Assembly (NCBI RefSeq): GCF_915069625.1 | Contig: NZ_CAJZFD010000056.1 | Span: 1 to 10,671 of the forward strand | DNA: 10,671 nucleotides | Origin: an uncultured Veillonella sp. | GTDB lineage: Bacteria > Bacillota > Negativicutes > Veillonellales > Veillonellaceae | Direction: 5' to 3' | In this document: piece after piece, positions 1 through 6,139 of the stretch | Layout of the letters: every line of letters begins with the position of its first letter | Numbering within the stretch: position 1 is the stretch's first letter | Made by a program: the position numbers and the translations under genes | The notes under the pieces: generated by a model | The model's input: the letters and a program-made list of their open reading frames with translations, nothing else | Told to the model about the DNA's origin: nothing | Database searches by the model: none

Positions 1-438
1 CTGTTTGGAACGAACGTAAAAGGCACTGTGTTTTTGTGCCAAGCGGCTCTTCCTTACTTACGTTCTGCTAAGGGGAGCATCGTAACAGTTGCTAGCGATG
101 CGGGCTTGCAAGGCAATGTAGCTTGTTCTGTATATGGCGCATCTAAAGGGGCAGTAGTGAGCTTTACAAAATCTTTATCCCTTGAGATGGCACCGCATGG
201 TGTTCGCGTTAACTGCGTATGTCCTGGTGATGTAGATACATCCTTAGTAGATAAACAGATTGCTAATACTCATCAAGATAAGGCTACTGCAAAGGCTGAA
301 ATGGGCCAACACTATCCATTGGGACGTATTGGTAAGCCTCATGAAATTGGGGAAGTAATTGTATTTTTATTGAGTAATAAAGCGTCCTTTGTAACAGGTG
401 CAGCATGGACTATCGACGGTGGTCTCACTAGTTGGTAA
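1..438 (+). CDS. SDR-family oxidoreductase (FabG-like), 5' end outside window
   Basis: This is the C-terminal 145 codons of a classical short-chain dehydrogenase/reductase, an NAD(P)-dependent cytosolic enzyme acting on a carbonyl/alcohol pair. The frame is open from base 1 (LFGTNVKG, the conserved Asn-containing helix), so the gene begins upstream; the GTG at 28 is an internal valine. The catalytic Ser is visible in VTVASDAG, the Tyr and Lys in YGASK, and the cofactor-loop motif in NCVCPGDVDTS. The C-terminus has the usual GRIGKPHEIG...ASFVTGA...IDGG ending. The Rossmann GxxxGxG motif is not in the window. Families are typically about 250 residues, so roughly 100 residues are missing. The substrate cannot be inferred; FabG and sugar/alcohol dehydrogenases share these motifs. 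No clear terminator follows. Confidence 0.92.
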   Translation: MFGTNVKGTVFLCQAALPYLRSAKGSIVTVASDAGLQGNVACSVYGASKGAVVSFTKSLSLEMAPHGVRVNCVCPGDVDTSLVDKQIANTHQDKATAKAEMGQHYPLGRIGKPHEIGEVIVFLLSNKASFVTGAAWTIDGGLTSW

Positions 439-575
439 TATAGAAAATATTGGAAGTTATTTTATTTTTTAAATCTATAGATAATTACAAAAATTCATTT
501 CACTTCTATCAATAGAATGGTATAATAATACTAATAATATGACCTATAGTTGGTTCACAACAAAGGAGAATACTT
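439..575. other. AT-rich intergenic region
   Basis: These 137 bases separate the SDR gene from the DUF697-like gene. They are very AT-rich and contain a 10-bp perfect palindrome (ATCTATAGAT, 473-482), the promoter annotated at 499-526 and the ribosome binding site of the next gene (AGGAG at 564-568). No convincing rho-independent terminator was seen for the SDR gene. Confidence 0.6.
499..526 (+). promoter_or_regulatory. Extended -10 sigma-A-type promoter
   Basis: A perfect TATAAT lies at 521-526, preceded by TGG (518-520), which makes an extended -10 (TGnTATAAT). A weak -35 (TTCACT, 499-504, four of six matches) is 16 bases upstream. It lies about 50 bases before the start codon at 576 and should drive the two-gene unit 576-1791. 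Confidence 0.7.
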
Positions 576-1427
576 ATGGCAGAATATAATGGCGTAACAC
601 TTGAGCCACTTATGGATGGTTCTCAAGATCGTGACTATCAAGTTGAACAATTTATTTTCTGGGGTGCAGGTCGTGCGGCGGCTTTAGCATTGTCCCCTAA
701 ATTCAGCAGTGTTGCTTTGTGCGCTAATGCAACGTATATGGTAACTCGCATTGCACATCTTTATGATGTAGAATTGCAATCTGGTGCCGTAGTGGGTCTA
801 GTTGGTGGTCTTAGCACAGCTGTAGGTACAGCTGCTGTATCCCTTTTGATCCCTCTTAAAGCAGTTCGTGTACCTGTTGCTGTCGGTTTGACATATGCAA
901 TTGGTAAAATTGCACATATCTGGATTCAAGATGGTATGCCTTCTGATATCGAACGTTATAAACCAATGGTTGCTGAATTCCTTGAAAGCGGTAAAGCTAT
1001 TGCTGGTGACATCATCCGTGATGCAGGCGCTAGCATTCCTTTCACACAAGGTCAACGCGACGTTTGGGCCGGTATCGCTAATGAAACAGGTCTTGCTAAA
1101 GAAACATTGAAACAAGTTTACGAAGAAAAAGTAACACCTGCTATTGATAAATGGAATACAGAAACTAAATATCAACTTCATGACAATGCAGCAGAAGTTG
1201 TGGCGAAAGTATCTGATGCAGCAAAAGATAAAATTGACGCTGCTAAAGAAAATATTGATGTAGCTAAAGAATTAGCTAAAGGTGGCGTAGAAGTGGCTAA
1301 AGCTTCTGCACAAGCTGCAGTAGAAACTGCAAAAACTAAAGCTAATGATGCTGTAGAAACAGCAAAAGATGTTGCTGCAAATACTGTTAACACAGCAAAA
1401 GATAAAATTGGTGGTTTGCGCAAATAG
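576..1427 (+). CDS. DUF697-like membrane-associated protein with 11-residue-repeat amphipathic C-terminal tail
   Basis: This is a 283-residue protein with a strong AGGAG site 7 bases before the ATG. Residues about 25-135 are hydrophobic and glycine/alanine rich and resemble the DUF697 (YcjF/GTPase-associated) domain: a MVTRIAHLYDVEL helix, a GLVGGLSTAVGTAA stretch and a final alanine/glycine helix with YAIGKIAHI. No P-loop GTPase domain is present, so it would be a stand-alone version. Residues about 140-205 are hydrophilic. From residue about 212 the chain becomes a low-complexity Ala/Lys/Val/Glu helix in which an Ala-Lys pair recurs at a 7-residue spacing (K217, K224, K231) and then at an exact 11-residue spacing (K242, K253, K264, K275). 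Such hendecads occur in LEA proteins, synucleins and apolipoproteins, which bind lipid surfaces. It is followed 19 bases later by another small membrane protein gene. A membrane or envelope role is inferred; the molecular function is unknown. Confidence 0.8.
   Translation: MAEYNGVTLEPLMDGSQDRDYQVEQFIFWGAGRAAALALSPKFSSVALCANATYMVTRIAHLYDVELQSGAVVGLVGGLSTAVGTAAVSLLIPLKAVRVPVAVGLTYAIGKIAHIWIQDGMPSDIERYKPMVAEFLESGKAIAGDIIRDAGASIPFTQGQRDVWAGIANETGLAKETLKQVYEEKVTPAIDKWNTETKYQLHDNAAEVVAKVSDAAKDKIDAAKENIDVAKELAKGGVEVAKASAQAAVETAKTKANDAVETAKDVAANTVNTAKDKIGGLRK
1209..1412 (+). repeat. Coding repeat: heptad-to-hendecad Ala-Lys repeats
   Basis: Within the DUF697-like gene, codons for the Ala-Lys pair recur every 21 bases and then every 33 bases (lysine codons at 1224, 1245, 1266, 1299, 1332, 1365 and 1398). 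The protein unit is close to VETAK followed by six variable residues. The DNA copies differ at many third positions, so the periodicity is conserved at protein level rather than reflecting a recent tandem duplication. Confidence 0.85.
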
Positions 1428-1446
1428 GCGCTAAAGGATTATTACG

Positions 1447-1791
1447 ATGAATCCATTAAAAATTATTACATATGGTAAGTATTTTAACGAATCAAAATTT
1501 GTCGCTTTCTTAGGGCGATATGGTAAAAAGCTTGCCTTTGTACAACGAGCAGTGACCTTGTTCCTATGCATGCGTGATAAGGACACTCCTAAATATGTAA
1601 AAGCAGTCATTGCTGGTGCCTTAGGGTATCTCGTGTTACCGATTGACATTGTTCCAGATACAATCCCTGTATTAGGATGGATAGATGATGTGGCGGTACT
1701 AGGACTTGCCTTTAAGGTTGCGAATCGTTATATTAAAACGAGCCATCAAGAAGATGCAAAAAAATACTTCCCATTTGGTAACAGTAACTAG
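1447..1791 (+). CDS. YkvA/DUF1232-family small membrane protein
   Basis: This 114-residue protein has the DUF1232 signature: an N-terminal basic segment, then KDTPKYVKAVIAGALGYLV, then LPIDIVPDTIPVLGWIDDV at about residues 65-83 (family pattern sPiDliPDfiPvlGylDD), then a short hydrophobic helix. Proteins of this family are short, predicted membrane-associated and not biochemically characterised. The start codon has an AAAGGA site 8 bases upstream. The gap to the DUF697-like gene is 19 bases with no terminator, so the two are probably co-transcribed; a terminator at 1804-1837 ends the unit. The family assignment is firm, the function unknown. Confidence 0.88.
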   Translation: MNPLKIITYGKYFNESKFVAFLGRYGKKLAFVQRAVTLFLCMRDKDTPKYVKAVIAGALGYLVLPIDIVPDTIPVLGWIDDVAVLGLAFKVANRYIKTSHQEDAKKYFPFGNSN

Positions 1792-1803
1792 CTTTTACCA
1801 AGT

Positions 1804-1843
1804 AAGGCAGTTTGATCCTCTGTGGTTGAACTGCCTTTATTAA
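1804..1843 (+). terminator. Hairpin terminator after the YkvA-like gene
   Basis: AAGGCAGTT (1804-1812) pairs perfectly with AACTGCCTT (1829-1837) around a 16-base loop that can add G-U pairs. It is followed by TTTATTAATTT, a broken U-tract, so termination may be moderate. It lies 13 bases after the stop codon and just before the next promoter. Confidence 0.65.
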
Positions 1844-1844
1844 T

Positions 1845-1873
1845 TTGACACGCTAAAGTAATAGATATACAAT
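1845..1873 (+). promoter_or_regulatory. Near-consensus sigma-A-type promoter for the thioesterase-murI unit
   Basis: TTGACA (1845-1850) is a perfect -35 and TACAAT (1868-1873) matches the -10 at five of six positions, with an ideal 17-base spacer. It lies 36 bases before the ATG at 1910, immediately after a terminator. It is the best promoter in the window and probably drives the genes from 1910 to 4346 constitutively. Confidence 0.85.
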
Positions 1874-1909
1874 GAAGATTGTATTCTATGAAAAGAGAAG
1901 GAAAAATGT

Positions 1910-2329
1910 ATGCATATTGCTTCAGTAAAGGTACGTTTTTACGAAACCGATATGATGGGTATTGCGCACCACAGTAATCATTTCAGATGGTTTGAGCTGG
2001 CGCGTATTGAATTCCTTCGTGAAATCGGTGTAACCCTGTGGGATATGATGAATGAAGATATTGTATTCCCTATTATGAATGTATCCTGCAATTATAAAGA
2101 GCCTGCAAATTTCGATGATGAGCTTCACATCGAAACATACTTGGTCAAGATGACGCGTGCTCAAATGGTATTCCGCTATCGTATGCGCCGTGCTAGTGAT
2201 GGTGCACTTCTAGCGACAGGGGAAACTAAAAACGCATTTATGTCAAAATCTACAGGTAAAATTGTACGATTAGACGACACTTTTTATCAGCCTATGTTAG
2301 CAGCTGTTGAGGAGATGCCTAATGAGTAA
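1910..2329 (+). CDS. Hot-dog-fold acyl-CoA thioesterase (4HBT/YbgC-like)
   Basis: This 139-residue protein belongs to the 4-hydroxybenzoyl-CoA thioesterase/YbgC/FadM group, which hydrolyses acyl-CoA (or acyl-ACP) to free acid. The N-terminal signature is clear: FYETDMMGIAHHSNHFRWFE at residues 10-29, where D14 matches the catalytic Asp position of the family, followed by His-His and Asn. Length is typical (about 130-150). The remaining beta strands (VSCNYKEPANFDDELHIET, TGETKNAF) fit the single hot-dog fold. The ATG at 1910 has AAGGA at 1898-1902, 7 bases away; a nearer ATG at 1906 is out of frame. The last 8 bases overlap the murI start, so the two are probably translationally coupled. The acyl substrate cannot be told. 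Confidence 0.9.
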   Translation: MHIASVKVRFYETDMMGIAHHSNHFRWFELARIEFLREIGVTLWDMMNEDIVFPIMNVSCNYKEPANFDDELHIETYLVKMTRAQMVFRYRMRRASDGALLATGETKNAFMSKSTGKIVRLDDTFYQPMLAAVEEMPNE

Positions 2330-3131
2330 TGTACAACTACAACGATTGCCTATAGGGGTTTTTGACTCTGGTGTAGGCGGCCTATCTGTTTTGAAGGTAT
2401 TACAAGAACAATTCCCTCACGAAGATTTTATCTACATTGGCGATAATGCTAATAATCCTGTTGGTAATCGCAGTGATGATGAAATTACATATTTGGCTTG
2501 CCATATTGCAGAGGCTCTTGAAAAACAGCCTGTTAAATTGATGGTCATTGCTTGCAATACGTTTACTGTTGTAGCCCTTGATGCGGTGCGCGAACGCGTA
2601 TCTGTACCAGTTATTGGTGTGTCACAAGGTGTGAAAACAGCGATTAGTCAAAGCAAAAGCAAGACGATTGGTATCATGGCGACGGTAGCGACTGTGAATA
2701 GTCATATTCATAAACATGTAGCACTTGAAGTTGATCATGAAGTGTTTGTTTGGGAACAACCTTGTCCTGAATTAGCCGGCCTCATTGAGCAAGGTCATTT
2801 AGATGACTTCTTTGTACGTGATGTATGTACTGATTATTTAGAGCCTTTATTGTCTCGAGAAATTGAGGTCGTAGTGTTGGGCTGTACTCATTTCCCATTT
2901 GTACAACCTTTGCTAGAGGAACTAACGTCAGGGAGGATTCAATTTATCGACCCTGCTTTTGAAACGAGTGAATTAGTTCGTCGTAGATTAGAGAGCAAAG
3001 ATTTATTTAACCCTCAAGAATCTGCAGGTACTGTGACATTGTATTTTACAAAGGATGTAGAGCTTGGAGATACATTGAGTGCTTCATTCCTTGATAACAG
3101 TCGTCGTACCATTGAACATATTACATTATAA
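2322..3131 (+). CDS. murI: Glutamate racemase
   Basis: MurI interconverts L- and D-glutamate without a cofactor in the cytosol and supplies D-Glu for peptidoglycan stem peptides. The 269-residue product has the N-terminal IGVFDSGVGGLSV loop (D15, S16), the first catalytic cysteine in IACNTFT (C78) and the second in VLGCTHFP (C188, with H190). Length is standard. I place the start at ATG 2322, with GAGGAGA (2309-2315) 6 bases upstream; an in-frame TTG at 2307 would add five residues without a better site. The start overlaps the thioesterase stop by 8 bases. Odd point: the usual GDxxxxPYG loop reads GDNANNPVGNRS, with Val replacing the conserved Tyr, and the ACNTAT loop has Phe. It is very likely a racemase of this family; strict glutamate specificity is less certain. 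Confidence 0.92.
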   Translation: MSNVQLQRLPIGVFDSGVGGLSVLKVLQEQFPHEDFIYIGDNANNPVGNRSDDEITYLACHIAEALEKQPVKLMVIACNTFTVVALDAVRERVSVPVIGVSQGVKTAISQSKSKTIGIMATVATVNSHIHKHVALEVDHEVFVWEQPCPELAGLIEQGHLDDFFVRDVCTDYLEPLLSREIEVVVLGCTHFPFVQPLLEELTSGRIQFIDPAFETSELVRRRLESKDLFNPQESAGTVTLYFTKDVELGDTLSASFLDNSRRTIEHITL

Positions 3132-3143
3132 AGGAGATACCCT

Positions 3144-3683
3144 ATGTGGTTTTATAACGTCCTAAGCACAGTAATAGCAATTATTGTTATTATTGCAGCT
3201 TTGTATTTATTATTCCGTTTGTTTGTATTAAAACAAGGTAATGAAAAGGTTATTCTATTACCAAAACGGGCAACAAACTTCCAAGTATCTGATCGTAATT
3301 TTGAATCCATTACCTTGTTCTGCGACATTCCATTCGTGAACAAAGGTCGTCAACTTGGTACCATTATGGATTTGTTCCCTCGTCCATTGTTACCAGAGGA
3401 ACATTTTGATGCTGTGAAAGTCAATGCATGGGCTATGGATATTAACCGTCCTCGTCATGATGGTTATTTTGAAGCAGTTATCATCAAACCCCGTAAAGGC
3501 GGTACAATTCGTGTGTTCGTCACATTGACCGGTAAAAATGGCAATATTCGTGAAGATATTAAGGGCTTCCCTTATATGGACATCGATATTTACTACCAAA
3601 TCGTAGGCCGTACAGATTATCATATCGATAAACAACGTATTCGTTTGACTGCTGAAGAAGTTCAAGCAGCAATGGTTCAATAA
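3144..3683 (+). CDS. Single-pass membrane protein of unknown function
   Basis: I do not recognise this 179-residue protein. It begins with one strongly hydrophobic helix (residues about 5-29, NVLSTVIAIIVIIAALYLLF then RLFVL) with no cleavage motif, followed by a basic Lys-Gln-Gly-Asn-Glu-Lys stretch, suggesting an N-terminally anchored protein. The remaining 150 residues are soluble and rich in alternating hydrophobic residues (EAVIIKPRKGGTIRVFVTLT), consistent with a beta-sheet domain, with a C-terminal helix (AEEVQAAM). The inside-positive rule would favour a cytosolic soluble domain, but this is a weak guess. The ribosome site AAGGAGAT overlaps the murI stop codon, and AAGGAGG for the next gene overlaps this stop codon, so it is embedded in the murI operon. 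Confidence 0.75.
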   Translation: MWFYNVLSTVIAIIVIIAALYLLFRLFVLKQGNEKVILLPKRATNFQVSDRNFESITLFCDIPFVNKGRQLGTIMDLFPRPLLPEEHFDAVKVNAWAMDINRPRHDGYFEAVIIKPRKGGTIRVFVTLTGKNGNIREDIKGFPYMDIDIYYQIVGRTDYHIDKQRIRLTAEEVQAAMVQ

Positions 3684-3695
3684 GGAGGCATAACA

Positions 3696-4346
3696 ATGGC
3701 AGAATTAGAGTTAGTATGTGTGCCAACACGTATTCTTACAGATAATGATGACATCGTGGATGCTATCGTTGAATTTGGCGGTCATAACATTGGACCTGAA
3801 GATATCGTATGTGTAGCTGAATCTGTAGTAGCTATTACACAAGGTCGTTTTACACGTCCTGAAGAGCTAGATGTATGCTGGCAAGCTCGTTTGATCAATC
3901 GTTTTATCCATCCAGATGGTTCTATGGCATCCATTTATGGCATGCAATCCGCTATGAACTTGGATGGTAAATGGAAAGTATTAGGTGCCTTTATTTTAGG
4001 TGCTATTGCTAAAATTTTCCGCAAACCAGGTGTATTCTATGCAATTGCTCGTGCGGCATCCTTAACGGATGACGTAACTGGCACAATGCCTCCATTTGAT
4101 AAGCACATTGTATTTGGTCCAAAGGATCCAGATAAAGTGGCTGAGAAAATCGTATCTCGCACAGGCTGTTACGGCGCCGTTGTAGCAGACGTTAATGACT
4201 TGAAACGTTCCGCTGTATTAGGTACGAGCCGTGGCATTGACGGTAACAAAATTGCACAATTATTGATTGATAATCCATTTGGTAATGATAGCCAAATGAC
4301 TCCGATTGTTATCATTAAAAATTACGCATCTGTATCTGGTAAATAA
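3696..4346 (+). CDS. F420-0:gamma-glutamyl ligase (CofE/FbiB-N)-like protein
   Basis: This 216-residue protein resembles the F420_ligase family (CofE, COG1478), whose archetype activates a substrate carboxylate with GTP and couples it to L-glutamate. Visible family traits are an N-terminal pro-thr strand (CVPTRIL), the GPEDIVCVAESVVAITQGR segment at residues 33-51 (CofE has GDVlvvtskIVSkaEGR-like sequence), a central Ala/Gly-rich helix, an aspartate-rich TDDVTG, and a C-terminal RGIDGNKIAQLLIDNPFGNDSQ. AAGGAGG lies 7 bases before the ATG. No other F420 biosynthesis gene is present in the window, so a true F420 ligase is doubtful; many bacteria without F420 carry such homologues of unknown role. 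It is the last gene of the murI unit, ended by a strong terminator. Confidence 0.75.
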   Translation: MAELELVCVPTRILTDNDDIVDAIVEFGGHNIGPEDIVCVAESVVAITQGRFTRPEELDVCWQARLINRFIHPDGSMASIYGMQSAMNLDGKWKVLGAFILGAIAKIFRKPGVFYAIARAASLTDDVTGTMPPFDKHIVFGPKDPDKVAEKIVSRTGCYGAVVADVNDLKRSAVLGTSRGIDGNKIAQLLIDNPFGNDSQMTPIVIIKNYASVSGK

Positions 4347-4349
4347 CAG

Positions 4350-4389
4350 AAGGCTGTACTCATCACATAGAGATGGGTACAGCCTTTTT
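4350..4389 (+). terminator. Strong rho-independent terminator
   Basis: The left arm at 4350-4364 (AAGGCTGTACTCATC) pairs with 4372-4386 over 15 positions with a single T-G wobble, around a 7-base loop, and is followed by TTTTT (4385-4389). It ends the murI operon. It also ends only 28 bases before the next start codon, leaving little room for a separate promoter. Confidence 0.9.
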
Positions 4390-4417
4390 ATATATTGTGA
4401 AAGTTAAAGGAGGTTAT

Positions 4418-6139
4418 ATGTTACTAGGTTTAGACGTAGGTGGTACTTTCACAGATGCGGTCATCATCGACGGTCATCGTGTAGTAGCATCCGCTAAAAG
4501 ACGGACTACAAAGGATAATCTAATGCAAGGCATAGGAGAGGCATTAGATGCAGTTTTGACAGGCTGTAATACATCAAATATTGAACAAGTTACTCTATCC
4601 ACTACAGTGGTAACAAATACCATTGTAGAAGAGAAGGAACAAGTTGTAGATCTCTACGTAGTAACTGGGCCTGGCCGTAATGTGGATGATATATTCCCTG
4701 TGAGTCCTATATATCTTCAAGGCTATACGGACCATAGAGGGATTGTGGTGGAACGGACACCTACAAATGCAGTTCGTGATGTTGCTAAAATGGTTCAATC
4801 TCACAGTGGCACTGATTTAGCCGCTGTATCTGCTAAATTTGGGGTACGAAATCCTCAAGAGGAACTATCGATAACAGAAGAACTGAAAGATAAGTATAAT
4901 ACCATTTCTAATGGTAGTTTATTAAGTGGTTCATTGAATTTCCCTCGTCGTACCATTAGCGCTTATTTTAATAGTGCTGTTACACCGGTATTTACTATTT
5001 TTAAACGTAATGTTGAAGAGGCCCTTAGCATTCGTAATATTAAGGCTCCTCTCCATATTTTGAAAGCTGATGGCGGTTCTTTACCTATGGAGCATATGGT
5101 GAGTCGGCCTGTAGAGACTGCTTTTACAGGACCTGCAGCCACTGTGCTTGGCTTATCTGCCCTTGGTGCAATTGGTGAAGAGCATACTGTTGCATTAGAT
5201 ATTGGGGGCACCACTACAGATATTTCTCTGTGGAAGCATGGCAAACCATTGATGACCAAAAATGGTGTATCCATCCGAGAGTACCCAAGTGCGGTGCGAT
5301 CCTTTGCAGTTACCTCCGTCGGAATTGGCGGTGAATCAGTGGTTCGCATTATAGATGGCGAAATTACAGTTGGTCCTGAACGAGTGGGCCCATCAGTGGC
5401 TTTAGGCGGTGCGGAACCTACCTTGGGGGATGCACTCATTGTACTGGGCTATGCAAGCTATGGTGATGTTGAATTAGCTGTGCAATCTATGGAGGCATTA
5501 GCTAATAGCTTACCTGCGTCATTACATGATAGCTCAACATTTGACTCTACTAAAGCTAAACAGCAATTAGCAGATTCTATTACGGCTTCTAATGTGGCAC
5601 GATTAATAGTTAATAAGGCATTAGAGACAATTCAACATGGCATAGATGAGGTAGTAACGGCAGAGAATAAACGACCTATCTATGTGGTGGCGGATATTGT
5701 AAATCCTGATGTATTTGTACCTGCCCAAATCGTTGTGGTAGGTGGTACGGCGCCTAGTTTAGGCCCAAGTATTGGAGAGTATTTGAATCTGCCTGTTACA
5801 ATTCCAGAAAATGCAGCCGTAGCTAATGCTATCGGTGCAGCCCTAGCGTTATCGACTATCGAACTTACGGTTCATGTCGATACAAAACGGCGCTTACTGG
5901 TCATTCCTGAATTAGGGATTAAGCAACAAACGTGTACCTTACAGCGGGTAGAACAAGTTGTGGAACGCGCTAAGGAGGCCCTTAGTGAAGAAGCATTGCG
6001 GTTAGGCCTTGGTAAGGACCAAGATATAGAGGTGATTAGTATCGAAGACTTCCCTGTAGTAGAGGGCTGGCAATCGATGGAACGGTTAATCACCGTGAAA
6101 GTACAACTAGCAGCGGGGGTGAAACAGTATGTGGAATAA
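4418..6139 (+). CDS. Hydantoinase/oxoprolinase-family protein (HyuA-like)
   Basis: This 573-residue protein belongs to the N-methylhydantoinase A/5-oxoprolinase family, ATP-dependent enzymes that open cyclic amides or imides, with an actin-like ATPase fold. The first phosphate-binding motif is at the extreme N-terminus (GLDVGGTFTDAV, residues 4-15), followed by STTVVTNTIVE. The second half has ADGGSLP, a GPAAT loop, a second phosphate motif (DIGGTTTD, residues 261-268), GIGGES, and near the end a GGTAPS motif and ENAAVANAIGAALA helix. It is shorter than many HyuA proteins (about 650-700) and has no HyuB partner beside it, so the substrate is unknown. I chose ATG 4418 because AAAGGAGGT (4406-4414) precedes it and the DVGGT motif must be close to the N-terminus; the longer frame from 4373 would start inside the terminator hairpin. 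It overlaps the next gene by 11 bases. Confidence 0.9.
   Translation: MLLGLDVGGTFTDAVIIDGHRVVASAKRRTTKDNLMQGIGEALDAVLTGCNTSNIEQVTLSTTVVTNTIVEEKEQVVDLYVVTGPGRNVDDIFPVSPIYLQGYTDHRGIVVERTPTNAVRDVAKMVQSHSGTDLAAVSAKFGVRNPQEELSITEELKDKYNTISNGSLLSGSLNFPRRTISAYFNSAVTPVFTIFKRNVEEALSIRNIKAPLHILKADGGSLPMEHMVSRPVETAFTGPAATVLGLSALGAIGEEHTVALDIGGTTTDISLWKHGKPLMTKNGVSIREYPSAVRSFAVTSVGIGGESVVRIIDGEITVGPERVGPSVALGGAEPTLGDALIVLGYASYGDVELAVQSMEALANSLPASLHDSSTFDSTKAKQQLADSITASNVARLIVNKALETIQHGIDEVVTAENKRPIYVVADIVNPDVFVPAQIVVVGGTAPSLGPSIGEYLNLPVTIPENAAVANAIGAALALSTIELTVHVDTKRRLLVIPELGIKQQTCTLQRVEQVVERAKEALSEEALRLGLGKDQDIEVISIEDFPVVEGWQSMERLITVKVQLAAGVKQYVE

Noticed and set aside
473..482. ATCTATAGAT palindrome
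   Set aside because: A ten-base AT-rich palindrome without a partner site or terminator features is expected by chance.
2307..2321. TTG start for murI
   Set aside because: It would use a rare start with no good SD; ATG 2322 is well placed after GAGGAGA and begins with a normal MurI N-terminus.
4373..4417. Fifteen-codon N-terminal extension of the hydantoinase from ATG 4373
   Set aside because: This ATG lies inside the terminator stem with no ribosome site, while ATG 4418 has AAAGGAGGT and puts the phosphate-binding motif at the expected N-terminal position.
4963..5439. 158-codon open frame on the - strand inside the hydantoinase gene
   Set aside because: It lies wholly within a strongly supported + strand gene, has low-complexity Pro/Ser/Thr composition typical of an antisense shadow, and no recognisable domain.
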